A stretch of 5,843 bases of DNA from an uncultured Lysobacteraceae bacterium (lineage in GTDB: Bacteria; Pseudomonadota; Gammaproteobacteria; Xanthomonadales; Rhodanobacteraceae), in contig CAMLLF010000283.1 of assembly GCA_946480705.1 (NCBI GenBank), positions 1-5,843 on the forward strand, in the 5' to 3' direction. Shown in pieces: positions 1 to 5,709 of the stretch. Positions within the stretch are counted from its first letter, which is position 1, and each line of letters opens with the position of its first letter. The translations under genes were made by a program, and so were the position numbers. Below the pieces are notes generated by a model. It searched no databases and was not told the origin of the DNA. It saw nothing but the letters and a program-made list of their open reading frames with translations.

Positions 1-208
1 GCTGGCGCGTGAACAGCGCGACCTGCTGTGTCGACAGCCCGCGCCGCGACAGCGGCGAGACCGGCTTGTCGGCGACCGGCATGACTTCGAGCGGATTGAG
101 CCCGCGCTCGCGCAGGGTCTGGCGCACGGCTCGCGCAGTATCACCCTGCAGCACGCCGCGCTGCGTCTTGCCGGCGGCGTCGAGGGCTTGGTAGGCGAAT
201 GCCGGCAC
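1..208 (-). CDS. gspF: Type II secretion system inner-membrane protein GspF, N-terminal part (runs off left edge)
   Basis: The minus strand encodes 69 residues starting VPAFAYQALDAAGKTQRG and ending VALFTRQ at the window edge. This is the N-terminal cytoplasmic region of GspF/PilC-type platform proteins. The family pattern is a short strand with Y-x-A-L-D-x-x-G, then G-x-x-x-G-D-x-A-R-x-x-R-x-x-L-R-x-x-G-L-x-P, a linker, and the start of the first F domain at L-F-T-R-Q. GspF sits in the inner membrane and couples the GspE ATPase to the pseudopilus. The start is GTG at 208-206, because a TAG at 244-242 closes the frame upstream and no ATG lies between. The ribosome binding site is weak (GGGAA about 9 nt upstream). 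The gene upstream is a VOC protein, not gspE. PilC of type IV pili is the alternative, but the ending matches GspF better. Only the start is visible, so integrity cannot be judged. Confidence 0.85.
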   Translation of the reverse strand, partial: MPAFAYQALDAAGKTQRGVLQGDTARAVRQTLRERGLNPLEVMPVADKPVSPLSRRGLSTQQVALFTRQ

Positions 209-393
209 GCGGACGTTCCCGAACGAGGAAGCCCGGATTGTCTACGGAATCCCGCAGGCGCGGTAGCCGGCAGCGCCGCCATTCCCGACGCGGGCGGAAT
301 CACGCAAACACGCCGTCCCTGGCGGCCGGCGGCCGAACGCAGGTTGCGGTGAACCAACGGCGAACCGCGACGTCGCCCTGCCCGGCACGAGCG

Positions 394-423
394 AAACCGC
401 GCCCCACACCCGGCGCGCGGCTT
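394..423 (-). terminator. Candidate hairpin terminator after the VOC gene
   Basis: About 20 bp past the VOC stop, the minus strand can form a 9-bp stem. AAGCCGCGC pairs with GCGCGGTTT (one G-U pair) around a 12-nt loop, and the stem ends in TTT. The T tract is only three bases, so this is a weak intrinsic terminator at best. It lies in the 234-bp gap before gspF, where I see no gene. The rest of the gap holds only short GC-rich repeats such as ATTCC/GGAAT arms at 281-300. Confidence 0.35.
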
Positions 424-442
424 CGCCTCGACGACTTCGGCG

Positions 443-859
443 TCAGATCAACGTGACCCCCGCCGGCGGCTGCATGTCGGCGACGGTCTTCCAGAACCAG
501 ATCAGGTGCCCGGCCGGATCGACGATCGCGAAATTGCGATCGCCCCACCACTGCGTCGTCAGCGGCTGGCTGATCGCGACGCCGCCCTGCACGAGCCGGT
601 CGTGATACGCGTCGACATCGTCGACCTCGACGTAGATCTCGACCGACCCCGCGGTCAGCGTCGCGCCGTTCTGCGGACGCGACAGCATCAGCATCGCACC
701 GGCGCGCTGCACGATCGCGAAGTCGAGCAGGCCGTCGGCGCCGACCATGCCCATGAGGTGATCGAAGCCGAGTCTTTCGAGATAGAAGCTGCGCATCGCG
801 TCGACGGACTCGACATAGCGCAGCGGCATGACGCTGGACGGCTTGGCGGCGGTGTTCAT
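443..859 (-). CDS. VOC (glyoxalase/bleomycin-resistance fold) family protein
   Basis: A 138-residue protein with the two beta-alpha-beta-beta-beta modules of the vicinal oxygen chelate fold. Module one runs from about residue 12, with DAMRSFYLERLGF at 20-32 and AMLMLSRP at 55-62. Module two starts at VEIYVEVDDVDAYHDRL (73-89) and ends in the family-typical block W-G-D-R-N-F-A-I-V-D-P-A-G-H-L-I-W-F-W (105-123). In metal-dependent members the last strand carries a Glu (as in NLIELW). Here that place is W121, which argues for a metal-independent ligand-binding or resistance-type member rather than a classical lyase or dioxygenase. Substrate is unknown. The ATG at 859 is chosen because GGAG (871-868) lies 8 nt upstream. 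The open frame continues to 1162 but would overlap the divergent regulator. The protein is cytoplasmic, with no signal peptide, and is probably controlled by the regulator beside it. Confidence 0.85.
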   Translation of the reverse strand: MNTAAKPSSVMPLRYVESVDAMRSFYLERLGFDHLMGMVGADGLLDFAIVQRAGAMLMLSRPQNGATLTAGSVEIYVEVDDVDAYHDRLVQGGVAISQPLTTQWWGDRNFAIVDPAGHLIWFWKTVADMQPPAGVTLI

Positions 860-881
860 CGGGGTTGCTCCGGTGTCGGTT

Positions 882-914
882 GCGGTGAGCACAGTGTCCG
901 CCGACACTGACCGC
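882..914. promoter_or_regulatory. Nested palindrome in the VOC/regulator divergent spacer, candidate operator
   Basis: A perfect inverted repeat, CAGTGTC (892-898) and GACACTG (903-909), surrounds a 4-bp centre CGCC. It is flanked by a second matching pair, GCGGT (882-886) and ACCGC (910-914), with a 5-bp insertion GAGCA on the left side only. It lies between two divergent genes, 23 bp from the VOC start and 25 bp from the regulator start, so it could control both promoters. A dimeric DNA-binding protein is the natural reader. That it is the neighbouring TrmB-like protein is inference. Confidence 0.55.
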
Positions 915-920
915 CTTTCA

Positions 921-938
921 TCTACTTTTCGGAGTAGA
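921..938. promoter_or_regulatory. TrmB-box-like inverted repeat overlapping the regulator's ribosome binding site
   Basis: TCTACT (921-926) and AGTAGA (933-938) are perfect 6-bp arms around TTTCGG. The core reads TACT-N5-GAGTA, close to the TACT-N7/8-GAGTA box reported for an archaeal TrmB. The right arm contains the GGAG (931-934) that lies 5 nt before the ATG at 940. Binding here, or hairpin formation in the mRNA, would hide the start and give autorepression. The link to the adjacent regulator is inferred from motif and position only. Confidence 0.45.
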
Positions 939-939
939 A

Positions 940-1797
940 ATGCGCGTGGCCTGGAACGACTTCGGCCTGCTCGACGACGCCGGCTTCGGCAGCTACGAGA
1001 AGCGAGCGCTCGTCGCGCTCGCGGTCCATGGCGTCTGCGACGCCGCCACGCTGTGCCGCGACGGCGACATTCCGACCTCGAAGATCTACGCGGCGATGGA
1101 GAAACTCGCGCAGCTCGGTCTCGTCGAGCTGCGCCGCTCGCGTCCGCTGCTCTATGCGGCACTGCCGCCGGACCTGCTCGTCGAGCGGCTCAACGCGATC
1201 GCGCGCGAACGCGCCGAAGCCTTCGCGAATGCATCGTCCGAACTGCGCGCCGCGTTCGAGAAACTGCCGCGCCGGCTCAAGAGCAGCCAGGCGCGCGTCG
1301 ATCTGGCGCTCGGCGCCGAGAGTCACGTGAAGCGCCACCTGAGCCGGCTCGCCGGTGCGAAGCGGCGGATTCTCTCCTACCTCGAAAGCGGCGATCTCGC
1401 CGCGATCCGCGCGCAGCGCGAGCAGGGCTTCGACGTGCTCAAGACGCTCGCGCGCGAACGCGAGCGCAGCGGTGCCGAGCATCGCGCGATCTTCGGCTTC
1501 AGCGACCGCTCCGCGCCGCCCCTGATGGCCTTCCTGCGCGACTTCGCCGCCGCCACGCGCACGCTCGCCGGCGTGCGCTACAGCGGCGAGATCGGCCATC
1601 CGTTCCATGTCGTCGACGACGACATCGTGATTCTCGCGCTCGACCATCCGTTCATCGGCGAAGGCCGCTTCGCGTCGCTGCTCGTGCAGGACACCGCACT
1701 CGCCGCGCAGCTCGCGCACGGCTTCGACCAGCTCTGGCAGCGGGCGTTGAAGAACCTGCGGGAGATCCGGGCCTGGCCCGGCAGAGAAAGAAACTAG
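940..1797 (+). CDS. TrmB-type winged-helix transcriptional regulator
   Basis: A 285-residue protein. The N-terminal winged helix-turn-helix is S-Y-E-K-R-A-L-V-A-L-A-V-H-G (18-31), then G-D-I-P-T-S-K-I-Y-A-A-M-E-K-L-A-Q-L-G-L-V-E (42-63) and a wing with P-L-L-Y-A-A-L-P-P (69-77). This matches the TrmB family, where P-x-S-K-I/V-Y begins the recognition helix. A charged helix with coiled-coil character follows (about 80-115). The C-terminal part (about 135-270) carries H-P-F-H-V-V-D-D-D-I-V-I-L-A-L (220-234), like the DD-containing late strand of TrmB/PLD-like effector domains. TrmB regulators are best known from archaea, where they sense sugars; this copy lacks an evident long sugar-binding domain, so its ligand is unknown. 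The ATG is set by GGAG 5 nt upstream. It is divergent from the VOC gene, the usual arrangement of a local regulator and its target. Codon use matches the neighbours, so there is no sign of recent transfer. Confidence 0.82.
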   Translation: MRVAWNDFGLLDDAGFGSYEKRALVALAVHGVCDAATLCRDGDIPTSKIYAAMEKLAQLGLVELRRSRPLLYAALPPDLLVERLNAIARERAEAFANASSELRAAFEKLPRRLKSSQARVDLALGAESHVKRHLSRLAGAKRRILSYLESGDLAAIRAQREQGFDVLKTLARERERSGAEHRAIFGFSDRSAPPLMAFLRDFAAATRTLAGVRYSGEIGHPFHVVDDDIVILALDHPFIGEGRFASLLVQDTALAAQLAHGFDQLWQRALKNLREIRAWPGRERN

Positions 1798-1851
1798 AGG
1801 GAGCTTTTCGCCTCCTCCAGTTCCTACCTGCTCATCTCTATTTTTCTTTTT
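1798..1851 (+). terminator. Convergent spacer with T-rich tract, weak terminator candidate
   Basis: The 54 bp between the stops of the regulator and the facing permease hold a short hairpin, GGAG (1800-1803) with CTCC (1812-1815) around CTTTTCGC. A strikingly T-rich run (1838-1851, mostly T with single C and A) begins about 20 bp later and continues into the permease's last codons. The T run is too far from the stem for a textbook intrinsic terminator on the plus strand. Location and composition suggest transcription ends here, but the structure is poor. Confidence 0.25.
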
Positions 1852-3285
1852 CTATTTCTTCGCCAGCGTGCTGTTCCGGATCCCATAGCCGAAATACACG
1901 ACGAGCCCGAGCGCCATCCAGATACCGAACCGCTCCCAGGTCACGAGCGGCAGTCCGGTCAGCAGCCAGATCGAGAACACGATGCCGATGATCGGCACGA
2001 GCGGCACGAGCGGCGTGCGGAAGGCGCGCTTCACGTCCGGGCGCGTGCGGCGCAGCACGATGATGGCCGAGCAGATCACGATGAACGCGCAGAGCACGCC
2101 GACGTTCACGAGTTCCGCGAGATCGCCGATCGGCAGCGCGCCGGCGGCGAGACCCGTCAGCACGCCGAGGATCAGCGTCGGGCGATACGGCGTGCCGTAG
2201 CGCGGATGCACCTTCGCGAACCAGGCCGGCAGCAGGCCGTCGCGCGCGAGCGAGAACCAGATGCGTGCCGCGGCGAGCATGAACGCGAACACGACGCTGA
2301 TGATGCTCGCGACCGCGACGGCCGAGATCGCCGCACTGACCCAGGTCAGGCCCAGCGACTGGAACGCGTTCGCGACCGGCGCGTCGTTGTTGAGCGTCGT
2401 GTAGTGCGCCACGCCGGTGATGACGAACGAGATCGTCAGGTACAGCGCCATCGAGAGACCGAGCGACAGCAGGATCGCGCGCGGCAGGTCGCGCTGCGGA
2501 TTCTTCGATTCCTCGGCGGCCGTCGTCAGCGTGTCGTAGCCGAACACCGCGAAGAACACGACCGAGGCGGCCGTCACGACGCCGGAAAAGCCGAAATGCG
2601 ACTTGCCGTCGGCGCCGATGACTTCCGGCGGAATGAACGGCGACCAGTTCGCGCTGTTGATGTAGAACGCGCCGACGCCGATCACGAGCGCGACGCCGAT
2701 CACCTTGATCGCGACGACGACGGTGTTGAGCCGCGCGCCGGTCTCGGTGCGCACGGTCAGCAGCCAGGCGACGCCCATCGCGACGAGCGCGGCGATCACG
2801 TTGAACACGCGTCCGTCGCCCGTGCCCATCGCGCCCTGCGCCCAGACCGGCAGATGGATGCCGACGTGCGCGAGCAGGTTCTGCAGATAGCCGGCCCAGC
2901 CGCTCGCGACCGCGGCGACGATCAGCGCGTATTCGAGCAGCAGGTCCCAGCCGATCAGCCAGGCCACGCCTTCGCCGAGCACCGCATAGCCATAGGTGTA
3001 CGCGCTGCCCGTGACCGGGATCATCCCGGCGAACTCCGCATAGCACAGCGCGGCCGCCGCGCTCGCGATGCCCGCGAGAATGAAGGCCAGCGCAACCGCC
3101 GGTCCCGCGTTGACCGCGGCCTGCTGGCCGGCCAGCACGAAGATGCCGACGCCGATGATGCCGCCGAGACCGATCGCCGTGAGCTGCCACAGGCCCAGCG
3201 TGCGTCGCAGCTCGCCGCGCGCCCCCGCTTCGCTCTGCAACTGCTCGATGCTCTTGTGACGCGTGATCTGTTGGATGAGGCTCAT
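1852..3285 (-). CDS. APC superfamily amino acid permease, cationic amino acid transporter (YfnA/CAT) type
   Basis: A 477-residue polytopic inner-membrane protein with about 12 hydrophobic segments. The N-terminal cytoplasmic tail (1-30) leads into TM1 with the unwound substrate-binding motif G-L-G-G-I-I-G-V-G-I-F (39-49). TM3 ends in Y-A-E-F-A-G-M-I-P-V-T-G-S-A-Y-T-Y (82-98), characteristic of the CAT group (TC 2.A.3.3). The loop G-Y-D-T-L-T-T-A-A-E-E-S-K-N-P-Q-R-D-L-P (249-268) is the second CAT hallmark. Length is normal for bacterial 12-TM members, shorter than the 14-TM animal CATs. Known relatives take up amino acids by proton symport; exact substrate cannot be read from sequence. The ATG at 3285 follows GGGAGGG (3296-3290). 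It lies 113 bp downstream of another permease on the same strand. A -10-like hexamer in that gap suggests separate expression. The gene is intact. Confidence 0.9.
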   Translation of the reverse strand: MSLIQQITRHKSIEQLQSEAGARGELRRTLGLWQLTAIGLGGIIGVGIFVLAGQQAAVNAGPAVALAFILAGIASAAAALCYAEFAGMIPVTGSAYTYGYAVLGEGVAWLIGWDLLLEYALIVAAVASGWAGYLQNLLAHVGIHLPVWAQGAMGTGDGRVFNVIAALVAMGVAWLLTVRTETGARLNTVVVAIKVIGVALVIGVGAFYINSANWSPFIPPEVIGADGKSHFGFSGVVTAASVVFFAVFGYDTLTTAAEESKNPQRDLPRAILLSLGLSMALYLTISFVITGVAHYTTLNNDAPVANAFQSLGLTWVSAAISAVAVASIISVVFAFMLAAARIWFSLARDGLLPAWFAKVHPRYGTPYRPTLILGVLTGLAAGALPIGDLAELVNVGVLCAFIVICSAIIVLRRTRPDVKRAFRTPLVPLVPIIGIVFSIWLLTGLPLVTWERFGIWMALGLVVYFGYGIRNSTLAKK

Positions 3286-3309
3286 GGTTCCCTCCCAGGA
3301 ATCCGGCCG

Positions 3310-3343
3310 ATCATAGCGGACTCGCACCGTTGCGCACGGGTGC
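3310..3343 (-). promoter_or_regulatory. Candidate promoter of the CAT-type permease with an overlapping inverted repeat
   Basis: The minus strand reads TATGAT at 3315-3310, one base from the TATAAT consensus and about 24 nt before the start codon. No good -35 hexamer lies at the normal distance. Instead that position sits inside an inverted repeat, GCACC (3324-3328) and GGTGC (3339-3343), separated by 10 bp. A weak -35 covered by a dyad is typical of a regulated promoter, but no bound factor can be named. Confidence 0.35.
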
Positions 3344-3369
3344 CGGACGTTGCCGGCGCGCGCAGGCAG

Positions 3370-3402
3370 ATTGGGTTGAGCCGCAGGCGAAGCCCAACCT
3401 AC
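3370..3402 (-). repeat. REP element with GTAG foot, stem family 1 (TTGGGC type)
   Basis: On the minus strand GTAG (3402-3399) is followed by an imperfect hairpin. GTTGGGC T... pairs with ...CAACCCAAT, giving a 7-bp outer stem plus a terminal G-U, a tandem G/A mismatch, a 3-bp inner stem GCC/GGC and a TGC loop. A GTAG tetranucleotide 5' of a mismatched hairpin is the signature of REP elements mobilised by RAYT Y1 transposases. No RAYT gene is in the window. Similar TTGGGC-type palindromes are, from memory, widespread in proteobacterial intergenic DNA. It lies between two tandem permease genes, where it may protect or end the upstream mRNA. Confidence 0.7.
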
Positions 3403-4808
3403 GGACGCTTCGCGCGCAGCGCGTAGAACACCGGCACGCCGAGCAGCACGATCGCGAGGCCGGGCCAGGTGTAGGCCGGTTTCCAGATCAGCAGACTCAC
3501 GCCGATCGCGCTCGCGAACGCGATGTACAGCGCCGGCAGCCACGGGTAGCCGAACGCGCGATACGGCCGCTCGATGCCGGGCTGCGTGCGCCGCAGACGG
3601 AACAGGCCGGCGATCGTCAGCACGTAGAAGATCAAGGTCGCGAGGATCACGTAGTCGAGCAGGTCGCCATAGCGCCCGGACAGGCATAGCACGCAGGCCC
3701 AGAGCGCCTGCGCGGCCAGCGCCCAGCCCGGCACGCCCTGCCGATTCAGCGTGCCGGCCTTCGCGAAGAACAGGCCGTCGCGCGCCATCGAGTAGTAGAC
3801 GCGCGCGCCGGCGAGCACGAGCCCGTTCACGCAGCCGAACGTCGAGACCATGATCAGCACCGCAATGCCTGCGGTTCCCGCACTGCCGAAGGCCGCCTGC
3901 GCCGCCGCGACGCCGACACGGTCGGCCGGCGCGTGCGCGATGTCGCCGAGCGGCAGCACCGCGAGATACATCAGATTCGCGATCAGATACAGGCTGCAGA
4001 CCAGCGCGGTGCCGAGGAACAGGCTCAAGCCCACATTGCGCCGCGGATTGCGGATCTCGTCCGCAACCGACGCCGCGCTGTGCCACGAATCCGACGAGAA
4101 CAGCGCGCCGACCATCGCAACCGCGATCGCTGCGGGCAGCGCGAGCAGCAACCCGTCCGGTGTCGCCGCGCTGCGTTCCCAGACCGACGACCAGTTCGCC
4201 TGCCAGATCTGCGTCTTCGCGCCGAGCAGCAGCCCGAAAGCGATCAAGGCGAGCAGCGCCGCGATCTTCGCGAGCGTGAAGCCGGTCTGTATCCATTTAC
4301 CATACTGCACACCGCGCGCATTGATGAAACTCAGCACGAGCACGACGACGATCGCGACCAGCTGCGCCGCATTGAGCCGGAACGCGCCGAGCTGCAGCAG
4401 CACGTTGTCGTCGCCGAGCGCCGGCACGAGATACGCCGTGAATTTCGCAAACGCGACGCCGACCGCGGCAATCGACCCGGTCTGGATGACCGCGAAGAAC
4501 GACCAGCCATACAGGAACGCGGGCAGCCGCCCCCAGGCCTCGCGCAGGTAGACGTACTGCCCGCCGGCCTTCGGAAACATCGCCGCGAATTCGGCGTAGC
4601 TCAACGCCCCCGCGATCGTCATGAATCCCGAGATCAGCCAGACCAGCACGAAATACGCCGCCGATCCCGTCGTGCGCACGATGTCCGCGCTGACGATGAA
4701 GATGCCCGAGCCGATCATCGACCCCGCGACGAGCATGGTGCCGTCGAGCAGCCCGAGCGAGCGGCGGAAACCTTCGGGCTGCGTGTCGCTGACGGTCGAC
4801 GAGGTCAT
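3399..4808 (-). CDS. APC superfamily amino acid permease, L-type (LAT/SteT-like)
   Basis: A 469-residue polytopic inner-membrane protein with about 12 hydrophobic segments. TM1 carries the helix break G-S-M-I-G-S-G-I-F (29-37). TM3 begins with S-Y-A-E-F-A-A-M-F-P-K-A-G-G-Q-Y-V-Y-L-R-E (70-90), the form typical of the L-type family (TC 2.A.3.8; SteT-like Ser/Thr exchangers are relatives). The middle loop has D-S-W-H-S-A-A-S-V-A-D-E-I-R-N-P-R-R-N-V, the usual APC E-x-x-N-P-x-R motif after TM6. It probably exchanges or imports neutral amino acids; the substrate is inferred from family only. The ATG at 4808 follows GGAG (4819-4816) with 7 nt spacing. The protein ends ...RAKRP, and the TAG stop lies inside the GTAG foot of the REP element downstream, so the native C-terminus may have been reset. 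It is a different subfamily from the next permease, not a recent duplicate. Confidence 0.9.
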   Translation of the reverse strand: MTSSTVSDTQPEGFRRSLGLLDGTMLVAGSMIGSGIFIVSADIVRTTGSAAYFVLVWLISGFMTIAGALSYAEFAAMFPKAGGQYVYLREAWGRLPAFLYGWSFFAVIQTGSIAAVGVAFAKFTAYLVPALGDDNVLLQLGAFRLNAAQLVAIVVVLVLSFINARGVQYGKWIQTGFTLAKIAALLALIAFGLLLGAKTQIWQANWSSVWERSAATPDGLLLALPAAIAVAMVGALFSSDSWHSAASVADEIRNPRRNVGLSLFLGTALVCSLYLIANLMYLAVLPLGDIAHAPADRVGVAAAQAAFGSAGTAGIAVLIMVSTFGCVNGLVLAGARVYYSMARDGLFFAKAGTLNRQGVPGWALAAQALWACVLCLSGRYGDLLDYVILATLIFYVLTIAGLFRLRRTQPGIERPYRAFGYPWLPALYIAFASAIGVSLLIWKPAYTWPGLAIVLLGVPVFYALRAKRP

Positions 4809-4935
4809 GCCGGTGCTCCGCGGGGACCGGAGGATCTTAGCGAGCCGGACGGAACACGGACGAGGCGGATTCGTGCGTGGTTGCCGACGAAAAAGCCGGA
4901 TTGCATTACCGTCGCGACGCTTCGGGCTTTATGCC

Positions 4936-4966
4936 GTAGGGCGCAATAAGCAAAGCGCATTGCGCC
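4936..4966 (+). repeat. REP element A with GTAG foot, stem family 2 (GGCGCAAT type)
   Basis: GTAG (4936-4939) precedes a hairpin. GGCGCAAT (4940-4947) pairs perfectly with ATTGCGCC (4959-4966), then comes a 2x2 mismatch, a 2-bp inner stem GC/GC and an AAA loop (4952-4954). The layout (foot, stem, tandem mismatch, short stem, 3-nt loop) is the same as in the family 1 element at 3370, although the stem sequence differs. It lies in the divergent spacer upstream of the L-type permease. Confidence 0.75.
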
Positions 4967-4990
4967 GTCTCCACGCCGCGAGGTCATCAA

Positions 4991-5021
4991 GGCGCAATGC
5001 CCTTCGGTTATTGCGCCTTGC
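4991..5021 (-). repeat. REP element B, inverted partner of element A
   Basis: GGCGCAAT (4991-4998) pairs with ATTGCGCC (5010-5017) around an 11-nt inner part. Read on the minus strand it matches element A at 24 of 27 positions. Two of the three differences are partners in the inner stem (G-C in A, C-G in B), so pairing is kept. The foot is degenerate (GCAA at 5021-5018 instead of GTAG). A and B face each other across 24 bp, a BIME-like inverted pair. Confidence 0.72.
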
Positions 5022-5056
5022 GTCGATCCGATCATCAGCGCTGAAAGAATGGGCTC

Positions 5057-5709
5057 ATGGAATCAGACAAGACCTCATCACCGCTGACCGACGTTTCCGC
5101 CGATGCTTGCCGCGCAACCGACGCCGCCTAGTTCCACGTCGCGCTGTCGATCGGTCTGCTCGGCGTCGACGATGCGAAGGACTGGGCGTTCGACCTCATC
5201 GCGGGCGACGACGATACGCAGGTCCGGATCATCGACATTGCCGTCGCGCGCGACGCAGGCGCGCGCCTCGCGGCGCCGTCGGCATTGACTGCGGATGCAC
5301 ACGCGCGCGATGTCGGCGCCCGCCTGTTCCGGCTCGTTCACTCGCGACTCGCCGACGATGCGTTGGCGGTCGAGGACGCTGCGGCGAAAAGCTTGCCCGT
5401 CTGCACGCTGCTGCCCCTGCCGATCGATATCCGCGTCGACTTCGGCCGGATCGGACACATGCTTGCGCACATCGCGAATACGCGCGCGAACTGTTCGTCG
5501 GCGTCTCGTGGGCGAAGGGCTGCCCCGCTTCCCTTCGTCGTGCCGATGGCGGCAAGCTTGAACTTCCGGCGATCGGCACGAGCACGCAAGGCCTGGTGAA
5601 TTCACTGCGTGCGTGGGTGCGGCGACAGCCGAAGACAACGGCGCAGGTGGGCCTTGCATGCCTCTCGCCGTACCGCACCACGCGCGTATCGATGTGGAAA
5701 ATATCATGA
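5057..5709 (+). pseudogene. Broken gene of unrecognised family (in-frame stop plus frameshift)
   Basis: From ATG 5057 the frame reads MESDKTSSPLTDVSADAC and meets TAG at 5129-5131 (codon 25). It then continues as convincing protein, with FHVALSIGLLGVDDAKDWAF and later VRIIDIAVARDAG and LFRLVHSRLADDAL, up to about VDFGRIGHMLAH near 5468. Beyond this the same frame turns into Ser/Arg-rich shadow text and stops at 5597-5599. The frame starting one base earlier takes over with REYARELFVGVSWAKG, KLELPAIGTSTQGLVNSL and ends at TGA 5707-5709. A one-base loss near 5469-5471 would explain this. Restored, it would be a soluble protein of about 217 residues with no signal peptide; I cannot name the family. 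The ribosome binding site is poor. The TGA overlaps the next gene's ATG, supporting that the last part was truly coding. Two separate short genes is the alternative; two sequencing errors is less likely. Confidence 0.55.

Noticed and set aside
199..456. Plus-strand 85-residue reading frame in the gap before gspF
   Set aside because: It overlaps the gspF start, is Arg/Pro/Thr-rich, and shows no ribosome binding site or domain.
860..1162. Longer N-terminus for the VOC protein
   Set aside because: It is Arg/Ser-rich, overlaps the regulator's coding region on the other strand, and lies before the well-placed GGAG and ATG at 859.
2206..3426. Plus-strand 406-residue reading frame
   Set aside because: It is a complement shadow of the CAT-type permease, extremely rich in Arg, Asp and His, as expected from GC-rich antisense.
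3286..4296. Open extension of the CAT-type permease frame upstream to an 814-residue protein
   Set aside because: The extension is Arg/Ala-rich text antisense in frame to the other permease's codons, with no domain. The start at 3285 has a strong ribosome binding site and matches family length.
4834..4839. TAAGAT as a -10 box for the L-type permease
   Set aside because: Only four of six consensus bases match, and no -35-like hexamer lies 16-18 bp upstream.
4892..4930. AAAGCC/GGCTTT inverted repeat with a 27-bp gap
   Set aside because: The arms are short and far apart with no further pairing, so chance is likely.
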